Source of the DNA: Heligmosomoides polygyrus polygyrus
Taxonomy: Eukaryota; Nematoda; Chromadorea; Rhabditida; Heligmosomidae
Direction of reading: 5' to 3'
Length of the DNA: 64,000 nt
Assembly (NCBI GenBank): GCA_947396885.1
Contig: OX377203.1
Span: 7,254,001 to 7,318,000 of the forward strand
The notes beneath the pieces were generated by a model. It did not search any database, was not told the DNA's origin, and saw only the letters and a list, made by a program, of their open reading frames with translations. A program made the translations under genes and the position numbers. Of the stretch, positions 42,340 to 54,248 are shown in pieces (position 1 is the first letter of the stretch; every line of letters starts with the position of its first letter).

Positions 42340-42710
42340 CCAATGTCCTCGCTAGGAGTAGATGCCGTTCTTGAAGAACGTCCCTCTGTCAATGTGTGTT
42401 GCATCGATGGGAAAGGGTGGTAGTCTGATGGCGCGAGATCTGCGCTATATGGCGGGTGAGGCGGAAGTTCCAGCCCAACTCCTCAATTCTTTTGCGGCGT
42501 GCGGTCTAGCGTTGTCATGGAGGGATTTCACAGTTCACTCCTTGTTGACGAGACCTGCTCAACTGATTTTCATAGAGGCCTATACCGTAACAGTTTGGCC
42601 TGGACCCAGCACCTCAAAATACACCGGATCTCTACTGTTCCATTAAACGCTAGGCACACTTCAGTAGGATTCACATCGGCGCTCTTAGGAATTCATTGAA
42701 ACTGGCTGAG
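42340..42710 (-). pseudogene. Mariner transposase relic, copy 1
   Basis: The minus strand gives, over several frames, GPGQTVT, NQLSRSRQ, HDNARPHAAK-like and EELGW followed by a DYHPF-like end. These are the second and third catalytic regions of a mariner transposase. The parallel relic at 56110-56460 preserves YDNARPHAAKELRSWAGN. Stops and frameshifts in both. Confidence 0.75.
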
Positions 42711-42759
42711 TTGGAAGCCTAAGTCTTTGCCGAGATGAGTGCCTGATCTTATGCTTCGA

Positions 42760-42830
42760 ACTTCTTTCAGGCCTTTGAAAACGACGAAATTGTCGAAACG
42801 TCAGGCCGAGGTAAACGTTCCATCATATCA
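42760..42830 (+). other. CGAAACGTC hairpin motif, segmental copy 1
   Basis: caggcctttgaaaacgacga then aattgtcgaaacgtcaggcc: a small stem (gacgaaattgtc) precedes gaaacgtc. The same layout is found at 23895-23925 and 56540-56600. Confidence 0.5.
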
Positions 42831-43817
42831 AACCTACGTGGCACAGAAGTAGTGAAACAAGGCATAACTTTTTCCGTGAATGTCAGCCTTCGCCGAGGTT
42901 TTCGGAATCTCACCGCGGCCGCTGCCGCTTTCTTGTGGTGCTGTCGTATTGAATCTACTTCTCACCCGACGTGACGGTGGAAGAAACTCTGAAACCCCGT
43001 TCTTGATTCTTCGGATGAGAATTCCAGCGATTGTGACTCGTACAGCCCTGTCTGCATCGCTGAGCTGATGTGACACCCATCCCCACATCGATTTCATTTT
43101 CCAAATGCATGTAATTTATCGGTGATGGTAGAAGGATGACAGCTAAACTTCGCTCCGAGTCCACGGGTGTAGGTTGGATTGGGTCCGACTAGTCAAGTAG
43201 TCCTCACGACCCGACTATGACAACGAAAAGGTAAAGGCCTTCTAGCGTGGAGCTGAAAAATTGTATGGGAAGACCACAGCCTTTACAAGGTGATTGATCG
43301 GTAAGATCAGGACTAGACGGCCTTCTGAAGTTGCGAGCGGTTCGCGATGACGATGAGGGTCATCCATATGACCTCGCACGCACAGCTTACCCCTTCCTTC
43401 GTGATTCTCGAGCACATGCTCTTCCATTTTCGATCCACAGCCCTTTCCAGACGGCTGGAAACCCTTCTAGAAAGCGGAAGACATGCTGACTTGCAGTGTA
43501 ATAGTGTGAAAAGATACAGAAGGCCATCCTTTTTCGAAACGGCTCGCTTTCGTATTGTTCGGCGATACGGTGAGAACGACGCTAGCCCTATTGTTGCAGG
43601 GGACAGCAGCACTGGCGACCAACAGTTTTCCTTGAATTTTGTGATTGATTTCAGACAGAACAATAGCGATCAGGCAAACTTTGCGGAGCGGAACGGCGAT
43701 ACTCAGCGGAGAAACAATGGAGAGGCGACGTATGTAGCGTTTTGTTGCGGCCATTGTTGACAACAAATCCACCTCTGGTTCTCAGGAACCTTCCACGTGA
43801 CCTTTCCAGGCGACGAA

Positions 43818-44029
43818 TACTGATTCTGATTCTGATTTATTCAGATTGAGCAGAAAGAGCTTGTCTGGGAGGGATAAAGCGGAGACTTGTCCATTGGCTG
43901 GCCACCGCAAGTCAATTGTTTGGCCAAATACGCATCCAAATCGCCTCCACGATATCCCGTAGAAGTAGAATGCGTGGCGCATCCCAAGAGGGATTGAGTA
44001 ACACCGTTCTTTATCCTTTATCCTTTATA
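43818..44029 (+). repeat. tRNA-derived SINE, 5'-truncated, copy G
   Basis: Lacks the tRNA head. The body from agcttgtctgggagggataa to the tail (tttatcc)n is well preserved, including gaatgcgtggcgcatcccaa. Confidence 0.8.
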
Positions 44030-44259
44030 TGTTGCTAAGACGCAGGGGTGCGGAGACGTGCAGCGAGAGTGCGGTAACGCGACGGTGTGGCTACCGTAAT
44101 CGCGGCAGTCAATCATGTGCCTGCCACGATTTGGTAGGAGCGACGGCGCGTTCCCGCACCTCTGCGGTGCGTCACGCAACATGCTCCAATTCTTATTCAG
44201 CGCACAATTGAATTTTCTCAACAATATAATCACCGCTATTAGTCATTACAGACTCCCAC

Positions 44260-44485
44260 ACTCAGAGGGGGAATATCAGGGAAACAGGTGGGAAACCGTG
44301 TCCCAGCCCAGCTGCTTCAATTTTTCACGGGTCTCTTTAGCAATATGGGCATAGCATTGTCGTGAAGGAGGTGGACATAAGCACGTCTTGGCTATTTTTC
44401 TCGAACAGGGAAGATCTCAAGAACGGCTATCAGCGATCAAGAATATAAAATTTTGGAGCCTTCACAAAATCGGTCTAGACTTTCT
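44260..44485 (-). pseudogene. Mariner transposase fragment
   Basis: The minus strand reads, with frameshifts, HDNAMP followed by IAKETREKLKQLGWDTVSH, i.e. the region around the second catalytic aspartate. No ends recognised. Confidence 0.6.
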
Positions 44486-44835
44486 GACAACCATACATTT
44501 CTTACATGCTGAGCTTTGAATATCATACTCTATAATAACGCGCTAAGCGATGAATCATAGTATCGATCGACGCCGCCGCAGAAGTTATAAAATAGGGAAG
44601 AAAATTCGGGGAGAGGGGGAATAGAGGGAAAATGGGGAAAAATTACGACACGAAAATAGCGAAAAATACCCAGACGTCTTCTCATTGCTTGGGAACTCCG
44701 GTCCTGGGGCAATCGAGGTTGTTGAACATCGAATCTGAAGATTGTTTTGAAGTATTGATCGCCATCAATCGATATTGAACAAACTATAGATTTTTGTGGA
44801 TGTCGTCCAGGCGGTCCGAAACTTTACCCCTGGGG

Positions 44836-45861
44836 GTACAGTACCGTCGGTAAACGTTCGCCAAAACGCGGCCGGCGGCGGATTAATCCGCCGTTTCCGC
44901 CGCTTTGCCATAACTCTCTCCAAAGTCGCTTATATTCAATGAAAGGCACATTGTTGGAATCAGAACAACATGATCTACCCAATGGCGTAAAAACCTTATC
45001 AAGGTTTCAAAATTTTTGGGTTCGAGATGACCTAGATTAGTCGAGCCCCTAATTGTCTTGACCTGATCCACATTCGCCCCTGAGTCTCCCCTAATTGTGC
45101 CCCCTGGCAGGGATCGACTTGCCCAGTGGAATTTTAAAAATTTTAGACGCTGTTGAAAATGTGTTTCACGCTAATTTTAGGTTTTGTCTCATCACGGCGA
45201 TCTCTTTGATACCGAATTCGCCTGGTTTGTCACCAGGTTCAGCGTTCCTTTCATCCTCAACTGCCGATTTTTTATCATTTTCGTTAATTATTTACGACAG
45301 TACCACCTTTGTTCTAGAGCCGATTTTTGCTCATGTTCTCGACTATAGAGTTAGCATTACAAATATAGAGTTTAGCCTTAGTTCAGTTAGAAGTAAGGTG
45401 CAAATCAGCCAATAAGTTGACAGCGCAGCCTTCCAAGGCGACATTGCCTGCAAGGGCTAATTCGCGCGTGTAGATCCATGTCTCCACGCGACGGATCAGT
45501 ATGGAAGCTGGATATATGGTAGCACAACATACACAGATGCTGCAGCACAAAAATGATGTAGCTGGCTGCTCAGGACTGGGAGCTCCACTGCTTCAAAAAG
45601 ATCATTTTCTTCTACTCTGACCATGGGACTCAGCGCCTACCTCTGTCCAAACCGCACAGAACAGTTTCAGTCATTTATCGGAGCCGATATTCGCTTTTTT
45701 TTTCGAAAAATTTTCCACCTCACGTTAATCACATTTATTCCTTGAGACAAGTCCGCTACCGGAGTTCAGAGTGTTGCTGTAATTGCAGTGACCTGACCTG
45801 CCCCACCAAGCATGTCTTTTGGACATGCAGTCGCTGCTTCTCTCCTCTCACTACTCACACA
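44836..45861. repeat. 1.03-kb inverted repeat, left arm
   Basis: The reverse complement of 47805-48827 with only scattered differences. Outer tip gtacagtaccgtcggtaaac, inner tip ctcctctcactactcacac. ORFs in it are matched in the other arm but have no recognised domains. Confidence 0.9.
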
Positions 45862-45869
45862 TAGATTTA

Positions 45870-46072
45870 GGTATATGTCGCGTAGGTGAGCACCATTGGT
45901 AGGTGGGAGTCCGCCAGTCAATAATAACCAAACAGAGCCCAACCCGAACACATGCCAGCCCATCAGCGTACCGACTGAATACGCACTCTCTGAACGGCAT
46001 GCCCATTCAATGCGGTCTGATTGGTTTGGGCGTTCCCACCCTCCAATGCTGCTCACCTACGCGACATATACC
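45870..46072. repeat. MITE inside the inverted-repeat spacer
   Basis: ggtatatgtcgcgtaggtga pairs with tcacctacgcgacatatacc. TA flanks both ends. About 200 bp, no coding region. Confidence 0.85.
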
Positions 46073-46074
46073 TA

Positions 46075-47800
46075 CATTTATTTTTCAGTTAAGTGCTGAC
46101 AAACCTCACTTTGAAACATGTCACGCAATCAACTCTTGCGGTCCATCGGGGGGGGGGGGGGGTAAGCATTGCGGAGCCATACGTATATGTACGTTAAAAA
46201 TTTTTGGTCAAAATGGCAAATTTTCGTACCTACAATTTTTTCATAGTTTTGAAGAGTAGTAATTCTGATCTCCTGTCACGTGCTTAGAAGACGACTCTGG
46301 ACGGAAAGAAGAGCGGGTTTTCCTCGTAGGAAGCAAACCTCCAAACTCCACCCAAATGTTCACTTTCTGAATTTTTACCCGAACGGGAAGGGCTTCCTGT
46401 TTGCTCACGGCATGATCCCATACTTGACGACAGGAACTTCTTGAGGCCGATGAGTAGTCCCGCGAGTGTTCTCGGGCAGTTCCAGAGTGGCGGAAAGACT
46501 AGGCACCAGCCAACGCGCCATGCGAGGGCGGGCGCGGGTCTAGACGAACGGAAGCCCAGCGTCCTAACTGGTGCGAGGTTTCCAAGAATGTGGCGACCAT
46601 AGAAGCCAGAAGAGCTTTGATAGCTCTATAGAGGAGTTCTGCCTCATCGAACAGGTGCTTAAAGTCAGCTTATGGTTAGCACCTTATGAACGTTCAGCGG
46701 TCCGAGGCCTGAGCAAACCAGTCACCCCGAAAGAAGTTACAGCATAGTAAAACGAGTTCCCTGATAGGCACTGATAAAGGAAGATAGGCAGTATAAGAAC
46801 GGTAACGACACCGTCTTTGTACTCCTTTCTTGCCCTCTTCTGGTACACTGCTCAAAGGCTGCAGTATCTATAAGGTTTCTAAATGGCCCGTACCATTCAG
46901 AAAAGTCACAAATCAATATCTTCACTGAAATTCCTACATGAATACAAAGCGTAAGGCATCAGGGATGGTATTAGCAAGGCTTTTCTCTTCAATAATTTCT
47001 AGAACTCCACAGTGTGTACAGAATAGCGGATCGCCAGTCAGATGATGGTCAGTGCTTCAAAAAAGGGAGCTGTTATCGATCAGTCAACAGGGTTTGATAG
47101 ACTTCGCCCATTTCTGTTTAGACCAGTGAGTCGCGTGGATAAGTTGGGCGGTGTTTCTGAGGCAAAGCCCCATAGAAGTCTAGAGTTAGCGAAATAACGG
47201 CTTCGAGTCAAATTTTCTTATAATTTTCTGCATGGAAAGCACCAACAACAGGTTATTTGATGGATCATATCTACTGCAACTGATATTTTTCGCAACAGTG
47301 ACGCGAATAAGAGTTCAACAGCTGAATTAGATACACACAAAAAGAAAGTCGAAGCGTAGTCGGAAAAAATAAATTCTGAAAGAGCAGGCTGATCATAAAA
47401 TGATGAGGTACAAGTACGGAAGCATAGGTTTAATAAACGGCAATTCTAGCCAAGTGCGTAGACTGTTACTGAATGGATTGTTTCCTGCAGTGGAGGAAGA
47501 GCCTCCACTGCTCTTCCTCCACTGCAGGAATAATACACGTTTTAATACACATTTTGAAAAATATTATTGTTTGGTACATCATTTGTCATTTATTTGCTTA
47601 TCTTCTAGTTGCGTGTATTTAACAACTGTTACTTTCTATTACGTGCTTGCTAAAATAATAATTAATAATGATAAAACAATAATAATTATTGCCTGTAATA
47701 AATACTTAATAAATCCTTTTTCTGAAGCTAAATGGTTATGCTCAAATGAGTTGGAGTCAAATGAGTCAAATGAGTACCGATCCCATTAGTAAACTACCTG
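46075..47800. other. Spacer between the 1-kb inverted repeats
   Basis: Poly-G run at 46149-46162, hairpin at 47482-47530, otherwise no recognised gene. Short ORFs only. Confidence 0.45.
47482..47530. repeat. Perfect 20-bp hairpin
   Basis: ttcctgcagtggaggaagag and ctcttcctccactgcaggaa are exact complements around the 9-nt loop cctccactg. Confidence 0.95.
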
Positions 47801-47804
47801 GGTT

Positions 47805-48827
47805 AGTGTGAGTAGTGAGAGGAGAGAAGCAGCGACTGCATGTCCAAAAGACATGCTTGGTGGGGCAGGTCAGGTCACTGCAATTACAGCAACACTCTGG
47901 ACTCCGGTAGCGGACTTGTCTCAAGGAATAAATGTGATTAACGTGAGGTGGAAAATTTTTCGAAAAAAAGCGAATATCGGCTCCGATAAATGACTGAAAC
48001 TGTTCTGTGCGGTTTGGACAGAGGTAGGCGCTGAGTCCCATGGTCAGAGTAGAAGAAAATGACCTTTTTGAAGCAGTGGAGCTCCCAGTCCTGAGCAGCC
48101 AGCTACATCATTTTTGCGCTGCAGCATCTGTGTATGTTGTGCTACCATATATCCAGCTTCCATACTGATCCGTCGCGTGGAGACATGGATCTACACGCGC
48201 GAATTAGCCCTTGCAGGCAATGTCGCCTTGGAAGGCTGCGCTGTCAACTTATTGGCTGATTTGCACCTTACTTCTAACTGAACTAAGGCTAAACTCTATA
48301 TTTGTAATGATAACCCTATAGTCGAATCTTGAGCAAAAATCGGCTCTAGAACAAAGGTGGTACTGTCGTAAACAATTAACGAAAATGATAAAAAATCGGC
48401 AGTTGAGGATGAAAGGAACGCTGAACTTGGTGACAAACCAGGCGAATTCGGTATCAAAGAGATCGCCGTGATGAGACAAAACCTAAAATTAGCGTGAAAC
48501 ACATTTTCAACAGCGTCTAAAATTTTTAAAATTCCACTGGGCAAGTCGATCCCTGCCAGGGGGCACAATTAGGGGAGACTCAGGGGCGAATGTGGATCAG
48601 GTCAAGACAATTAGGGGCTCGACTAATCTAGGTCATCTCGAACCCAAAAATTTTGAAACCTTGATAAGGTTTTTACGCCATTGGGTAGATCATGTTGTTC
48701 TGATTCCAACAATGTGCCTTTCATTGAATATAAGCGACTTTGGAGAGAGTTATGGCAAAGCGGCGGAAACGGCGGATTAATCCGCCGCCGGCCGCGTTTT
48801 GGCGAACGTTTACCGACGGTACTGTAC
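47805..48827. repeat. 1.02-kb inverted repeat, right arm
   Basis: Mirror of 44836-45861. Sequence just outside this arm (tcgagg...gaatctgaag...caatcgatatt) resembles the sequence outside the left arm (44710-44780) but in direct orientation. Confidence 0.9.
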
Positions 48828-48924
48828 TCGAGGTCGCTCAACACGAATCTGAAGCTCCTTTGTGAAGTATCGATCGCCAACAATCGATATTCATCAAATT
48901 ACCGCCAGGAAAATAGCGAAAAAT

Positions 48925-49160
48925 ATCCAGATGTTTTCTCCGTGCCAGAGGATCCAGAAGACGTGCCAATGACGTCGTTCAACGTGTTTGGGGATCAGGT
49001 AGACTTGCCAAAGACGTAGTCCATTGTACCTAGGGCTTCAGAAGGTGTGTCGAAGACGTCATCCACTAAGGGTGGATCATTGAGCGGAGCAGTACCAGTA
49101 ATGGGGACCGTTTCATTAAGGGAGGACCAGTAGTGAGGAACCAATAGATCGCCCAATCAT
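48925..49160 (+). repeat. Decayed relative of the 58.5-60.5 kb minisatellites
   Basis: agggcttcagaaggtgtgtc then gaagacgtcatc parallels the 42-bp unit, and accagtaatggggacc followed by ggaccagtagtgagg parallels the G-rich block. The two block types occur in the same order as at 58.5-60.5 kb. Confidence 0.6.
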
Positions 49161-49439
49161 ACTATATACTGTACGTACAGCGAGCCTTTTGTACTCCTTG
49201 GTAGAGAAGAAAGCTGTACAAGTAGAGCAGCTAGCTCGATGTGATTGTCCTTAGCTTAGTGATACGGAAACATCGCGCGAAGCGCGCAAGTGCCAGGCAC
49301 GCTGATAGGCGTGACGGAGCACTTGTTAGAAATAACAGTAAACTTCAATGGTTCGTTTCGCCACCTTCCTTCAGACGAACCGTGTTTATTATAACACCTC
49401 CTCCGTGGCTTATCAGTGAAGAAAGGAGGTGTTGTAATT

Positions 49440-49625
49440 TTAAGCTTATTATTTGTATTAAATGTTATTATTTTTGTTTTATTTCCATTATTTATTTATT
49501 TTTTTACATTTTTCTATTTTTGTTTATTTATTTATTTATTCATTTATTCATTTATTTATATATATATTTTTGTGTTTTTTGTACTTTATTATTATTATTT
49601 TTTAATTTTTATTAACTTTGTTGTT
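49440..49625. repeat. T/A-rich simple sequence
   Basis: Runs of (ttta/tttat) with almost no G or C. ORFs here are Leu/Phe/Tyr/Ile-rich artefacts. Confidence 0.9.
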
Positions 49626-49848
49626 ATTATTTGGAAATTGCTAAAGGTTTACTTACGTACTCTTGCTTGTGCCAAGCGCCCTTAGCGGCTGTCCTATATA
49701 AAGTAACCATACCGTGCTCTATTATACGATATCAGTATGGGTATGCATCGTGGTATAAGTTATCACTACGGTATTCATTTCATTCTTTAACTTATTGGCA
49801 TGGCACTTTGGCACACTATGGAGTAATTTCACTAGAAACAATGGACTA

Positions 49849-50445
49849 GAACTCGACAAGAAAAATTAGAAAAATTCCGCCGCCTCCATATGTGGAACAC
49901 AACTGCGGTGAGTTCGAGCTTTCTTTCCTGCAGGTTTTGAATTTACAAGGGAAGGGTCTGAAGCGTATGTCTGAAGAGCGGGGGGGGGGGGGACGAGTCA
50001 TATGGGAAACGTCTGAAAATGGTATAGACATAAGAATCCTCAAATCTCAACCATTCAGTTGAAATGCAAAAATGCAGCAGCGCAGAAGAACCAGACTCCC
50101 GACCTCTCTCACATGGGCCCAACCTCTACCCACCTGCGCTCCGAGCCACTGGCTGCAGTGGAATCGCGAGCGTACAAGACCCCAAACGCGTGCTGCGCCG
50201 TATTCAATTGTGACCCCTACTCCTTGGGTTTAACGACTTGACAGAAAATAAACACATTTTCATACTAATTGAGGGGTGAGGATTCCCCCCCCATATGACT
50301 CGTTCTACCCGTTCAGACATACGCTTCAGATGCTTCCCTTGTAAATTCGAAACCTGCGGGAAGGAAAGGTCAAGCTCACCGCAGTTGCATTTCACATATG
50401 GCGGCGGCGGAATTTTTCTGATTTTTCTTGTCGAGTTCTGATTTT
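49849..50445. repeat. Foldback element with tRNA-like loop
   Basis: agaactcgacaagaaaaatt at the left pairs with aatttttctgatttttcttgtcgagttct at the right. Arms are about 165 bp and include a poly-G/poly-C block. The loop holds a tRNA-like sequence (50085-50155, minus strand) with GGAGCGCAGGTGGGTAGAGG. The right arm is also the start of the 50265-51165 direct repeat. Confidence 0.75.
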
Positions 50446-51165
50446 TTTTTGTCCAAAATGATTCCTTCTGTTCTGAAGGCGTTGGGCAACCAACAAAGAT
50501 CGTCGAAGGACATAGTTCTGTCGAAAGATGGCGACCCCGTTCTACGGCCTTATATGTCGACGATTTGATTGATAGCGTTACCAAAATAACTTTCCATTCG
50601 TCGCCGCGCTCTTTAAAGGTGCGAACCTGTTCTCGTCGCCAAAATAACCACGAGTAGTCATCGTCATTGCCAATGTCTATATTCGTGAGAATTCTTCTCA
50701 AACCTGTCCCGACCGCTGCAAAGATCAAGGCTTCTGCTTTCACGAGCGCGTGATGCCAGTCGCAGATCTTGCGTGCGGGGGCATCAGGTGGGTCTGTAGC
50801 GTTGGGGGCAGGTTGGAGTTTTCTGTCGAGGCTAATAATGCCTTCCATTCATTCCACGTTGGCGAATTGTTACCGGAGTTGTCTATGAAGGATGAAGCAC
50901 TGGACTTGCTCGCTGAATGGCCACCGCAACTCATCGTACAGATCGAGAAGAATTTCAAATAGCTTCCCTTGTAAAAGCACAATATTTGGCGCATCAAAAA
51001 GGGAAAGACTAACGCTTGTTCTTCATCTTAAATGACGACGAAAAGACTCTAGTTTATCGTAATTTGATTTGACGGATTTTTTCGCATTCATAGGAAGAAA
51101 CCGTTAAAAAAGTCACCAACTAAAATTTGATAGGCGCATGGTAGCGCAGACGGAGGAGACGCCAG
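50265..51165. repeat. 0.9-kb direct repeat, copy 1
   Basis: Matches 63060-63965 in the same orientation, from aattgaggggtgaggattcc to gcgccagct-type SINE head. Contains a diverged SINE tail (50830-51025) and a SINE head (51129-51166). The minus ORF at 50204-50848 differs from its paralogue mostly by amino-acid-changing substitutions, so it is not a maintained gene. Confidence 0.85.
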
Positions 51166-51166
51166 C

Positions 51167-52155
51167 TACAACGAGAGTGCTCCTGCTCGAAGTACTGTGT
51201 GCCAGTGGTTCTCGAAGTTTGCAGTTGGTGAATTCTCCGTGGAAGATAATGAACGAGAAGGGCGCCCGATGACACTGGATTTGGATGGCCTCCGAAGTAG
51301 AGTGGAAGCGGACCCACACCAAACCACTCGCGAACTATCAAGCACTCTTGGTGTCAGTCACTCAACAGTCGTTCGAGGATTGAAGTCGATTGGCAAGGTG
51401 CAAAAATTGGGTCGCTGGGTATCTCACGACTTGACACAACATGACATGGATCGCAGAGCCGATGTCGCTCTGTCTCTCCTTACCCTCAGACGTACCCACG
51501 GATGGCTGGACAACCTTGTCACCGGGGATGGGAAGTGGATACTCTACTCTGATTATCACCGGCGTGCACAGTGGGTTGACGCAACTGGAGAGGCAGAGGA
51601 CGTTCCGAAACCCGACCTTCACGTGAAAAAGGTGATGCTATGCATTTGGTGGGAGCGTTCTTGGCGTAGAGTACTGGAAGCTGCTGGACGAAGGGATAAC
51701 AGTCACGGCAGAGGTTGACGTCAACCAAATGAGGAAGTTGAGGGCTCACCTCCGAACCACACGAGGAGAGCAAGTGAAGGGGTATTTTCAACACGACAAC
51801 GCTAGACCGCATATTGCTGGAGCGACGGCGGCTGAGTTGGCGGACTACGGATGAACCGTTCTTCCACATCCACCCTACTCACCAGATCTCGCTCCTTCTG
51901 ATTGTCACTTGTTTCCAAGCCTTCAACGCTATTTGGACGGCCAGCAATTTAGGAACCGAGAGGATGTCAAGGAGGCACTGCTCACATTTTTCGAATCACA
52001 GCCGGCCACGTTTTGGAGAAAAGGCATCCAGCACGTTGGCGAAGGACAACTGATGTAAAGGGTGGTTACTTCAAATGATTTGATGTTGCTGTTCGTATGT
52101 TGTGATAATAAATATTTTATGCCCCAAATGTCCGAGAACTTATGCATCAACCTAA
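51167..52155 (+). mobile_element. 5'-truncated mariner, TTAGGTTGGTGCATAAG family, copy 1
   Basis: Right end gtccgagaacttatgcatca then acctaa, followed by TA. The left end is replaced by a SINE head. It is related to 61976-63020 and its terminus resembles that of human Hsmar1-type mariners. Confidence 0.85.
51170..52060 (+). pseudogene. Mariner transposase, N-truncated and frameshifted
   Basis: The frame starts at about YNESAPARSTVCQWFSKFAV and continues STLGVSHSTVVRGLKSIGKV, WVSHDL and VTGDGKWILYSDYHRRAQWV, where the catalytic block reads TGDGKW instead of TGDEKW. After a frameshift near 51655 it continues EGITVTAEV, YFQHDNARPHIAGATAAELA, and, after a stop, [20 protein letters not shown]. 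Spacing between the last two aspartates fits D,D34D. Inactive. Confidence 0.88.
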
Positions 52156-52159
52156 TAGC

Positions 52160-53110
52160 AAGCTTTAAGCCCATGCACAATCAGTCGAGTCTGAAACGCA
52201 AGGTTTCAAACGAAGACAGGGTGAAATCTTGACTCTTTACCCGCCACAGAAATCTCGTTACCCTGTCCTTTCATATTGGTCTCAAGCATCTTCGAAAATT
52301 TTACTAGCAGCAATGTCAGAACCTTTCAAATAGTATCTGCATTTTTAAGGGATGCGCAGCATTTTTCGAAAGCAGTAGTGTGTTTTTAAGTTTTAAACCC
52401 TAAAAAAGCTCAAATCAGTCAAAATGGTCACTTTTTGAAGAAATTACACCAAGTATTCAAGCGAAACCCAATCAGTCGAGTGAAAAATGCAAAATTTCTA
52501 ACGACTGCATGGCGCATTCCATACCGCTCATATGTGAGAAAATCTATATCTTCTTAAGCTTGCACATGAACTCTTAACTTTTTCAGCACCTTTACCGTGA
52601 GCAAAGTTATCACCTTCAAACAGTGATTACATTTTTTGAGACACCCTGTATGTGCTCAAACTGGATTCAAGTTTTCTCCATTGAAATATAATTCGTGGCG
52701 GATCCCAATGGAATGAAGAACATATCTGTAGTCCTTTATCCCATCGGATATACGTAACCTCTTCATCATAGATCTGAAGGTTTCAGGGATCTTCCACACA
52801 ATTGCGTTGGCCATAGGGAATCTGGGCTCCATTTCAGTTGTTCCCCACTAAGGCCGAGAAACTGTAGCTGATCACGATGAATGCGTCGTCGACTTGACCG
52901 AGAGAACACAAACACACAAAAACGTTTCGCGTTCTGCATCCGTGAAACGCTTCACACGAGGGCTGAAAAGAATGCAATGGAGCGGAAACCTGAATGCTCG
53001 CGGTGACTAAACACTTCCGAGTTCTTCTATTCACTTCACTATTCAACACTCATCCTTAATGTATACTAAAATCTATTTGGAACACCCTGTCGGTTGCATA
53101 AGCCAAGTTG
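52160..53110. other. Unassigned, with an old repeat at 52440-52640
   Basis: 52505-52640 resembles 37440-37580 and ends gagacaccctgta, typical of a maT/mariner terminus. 52690-52740 resembles a SINE tail. No gene. Confidence 0.45.
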
Positions 53111-53117
53111 TCGGAAA

Positions 53118-54077
53118 TTAGGTAGCATAAAAGTCAGAAGTTCTGGAATTGACGAAATCTTCGGCATCCTGTTGATATTTGAATATTTTCCCTACCAAGA
53201 AGTCGCCAAGATGCTTGAAGAAATGGTAGTCTGTTGGAGAGAGGTCGGGAGAAAACGGAGGATGTGGTAGAGTTTCAATGCTCAGCTCATTCAATTTCTG
53301 CAACGTCATTCGTGCTACATGGGGGCGAGCATTGTCGTGCAGAAGGAGAGCTCGCCTTCGGTTTACCAAGGCCGGCCGGATATCCTTCAACTTTTTCATC
53401 ATTTCTTCAATTTCAATACAGTACTTCTCTGCCGTGATGGATTCACCGGGCGGGAGGAAGCTGTGGTGAATAATTCCCGGCGAACACCACCATACTATCA
53501 CCATTACTTTCTTTTGGTGCAATTCCGGCTTCGCAAAAACCTTGGGGCTCTCATCGCTGTCCACCCACTGTGCCGATCGTCGCCTGTTGTCGTACATTAT
53601 CCATTTCTCGTCACAGGTTACGATGCGAACAAGGAATGGGTCCGTTTCGTTCCGTAGAAGCAGTGCGGACGAGATCTCATATCGTCGGTTTCTTTGCTCC
53701 TCAGAGAGCTCGTGAGGCACCCATCTTTCCAGCTTTTTGGTCTTTCCAATTTCCTTCAGATGCCGGGCAGCTGTGTTGTGACTGACGCCAAGAACCTTCG
53801 CTATCTCCCTGGTACCTTTGTGTGGATCCTCCTCTACCACATCTCTCAGCTTGTCCTCATCAACATCACTATGCCTCCCACGACCTTCATGTTCTTCCAA
53901 GCTCTCATCTCCATTCCGGAACTTCTGATACCAACGATACGCCGTCCGAATTGTGGAACATCCTCGACCGAATGCGGCGTTGATCTTCTCGTCCGCCTCC
54001 TTAGCTGTAGTGCCCAGCTTGAATTCATACAAGTAAATGCCTCGGATTACCCTTTTGTCCATCTGCAAAAAAGTCAA
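53118..54077 (-). pseudogene. Mariner transposase, C-terminally truncated (319 codons)
   Basis: Identical to the 39160-40194 protein over most of its length, with all three aspartates (TCDEKW, HDNARPH, SPTDYHFF). Four residues are missing after QQDAE, and the protein stops after SRTSDFYAT, losing the last 24 or so residues. Open frame retained, but loss of the C-terminus and left end makes autonomous movement unlikely. Confidence 0.85.
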
Positions 54078-54248
54078 TAAAACTCTAAAGTTTTCCCACT
54101 TTTACATAGAAAATTTGGTACTCACCGGTAGAGCAAAGCTTGCGCTTCTAAATGATATGCCACATGTTACGGTTTGTTCTTGATCGAACGCGTAAAGACG
54201 CGCGAAAAAATGGCGCGAGCCAGTGCCATTTAATTCGTTACAACCTAA
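53118..54248 (-). mobile_element. Bandit-like mariner, truncated copy
   Basis: The right terminus matches 40338-40365. On the left only TTAGGT remains before internal sequence, and no TA flanks it. Downstream unique DNA is shared with the intact copy, so both derive from one insertion that was duplicated. Confidence 0.88.

Larger units (their letters stand above)
39235..43790. repeat. Segmental duplication, copy 1
   Basis: From inside the bandit element to about 43.7 kb the sequence is repeated in the same order and orientation at 53118-56832, 57761-57871 and 61447-61870. Both copies include the bandit right end, SINE, tRNA foldback, mariner relic and the tail around 43200-43700. Copy 1 lacks the two later insertions seen in copy 2. 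Confidence 0.9.

Noticed and set aside
45095..45415. Plus ORF conserved in both 1-kb inverted arms
   Set aside because: Conservation is explained by the recent inverted duplication; no domain or start context.
50204..50848. 214-codon minus ORF with paralogue at 63232-63789
   Set aside because: Differences between copies mostly change amino acids, and the ORF overlaps a foldback arm and SINE.
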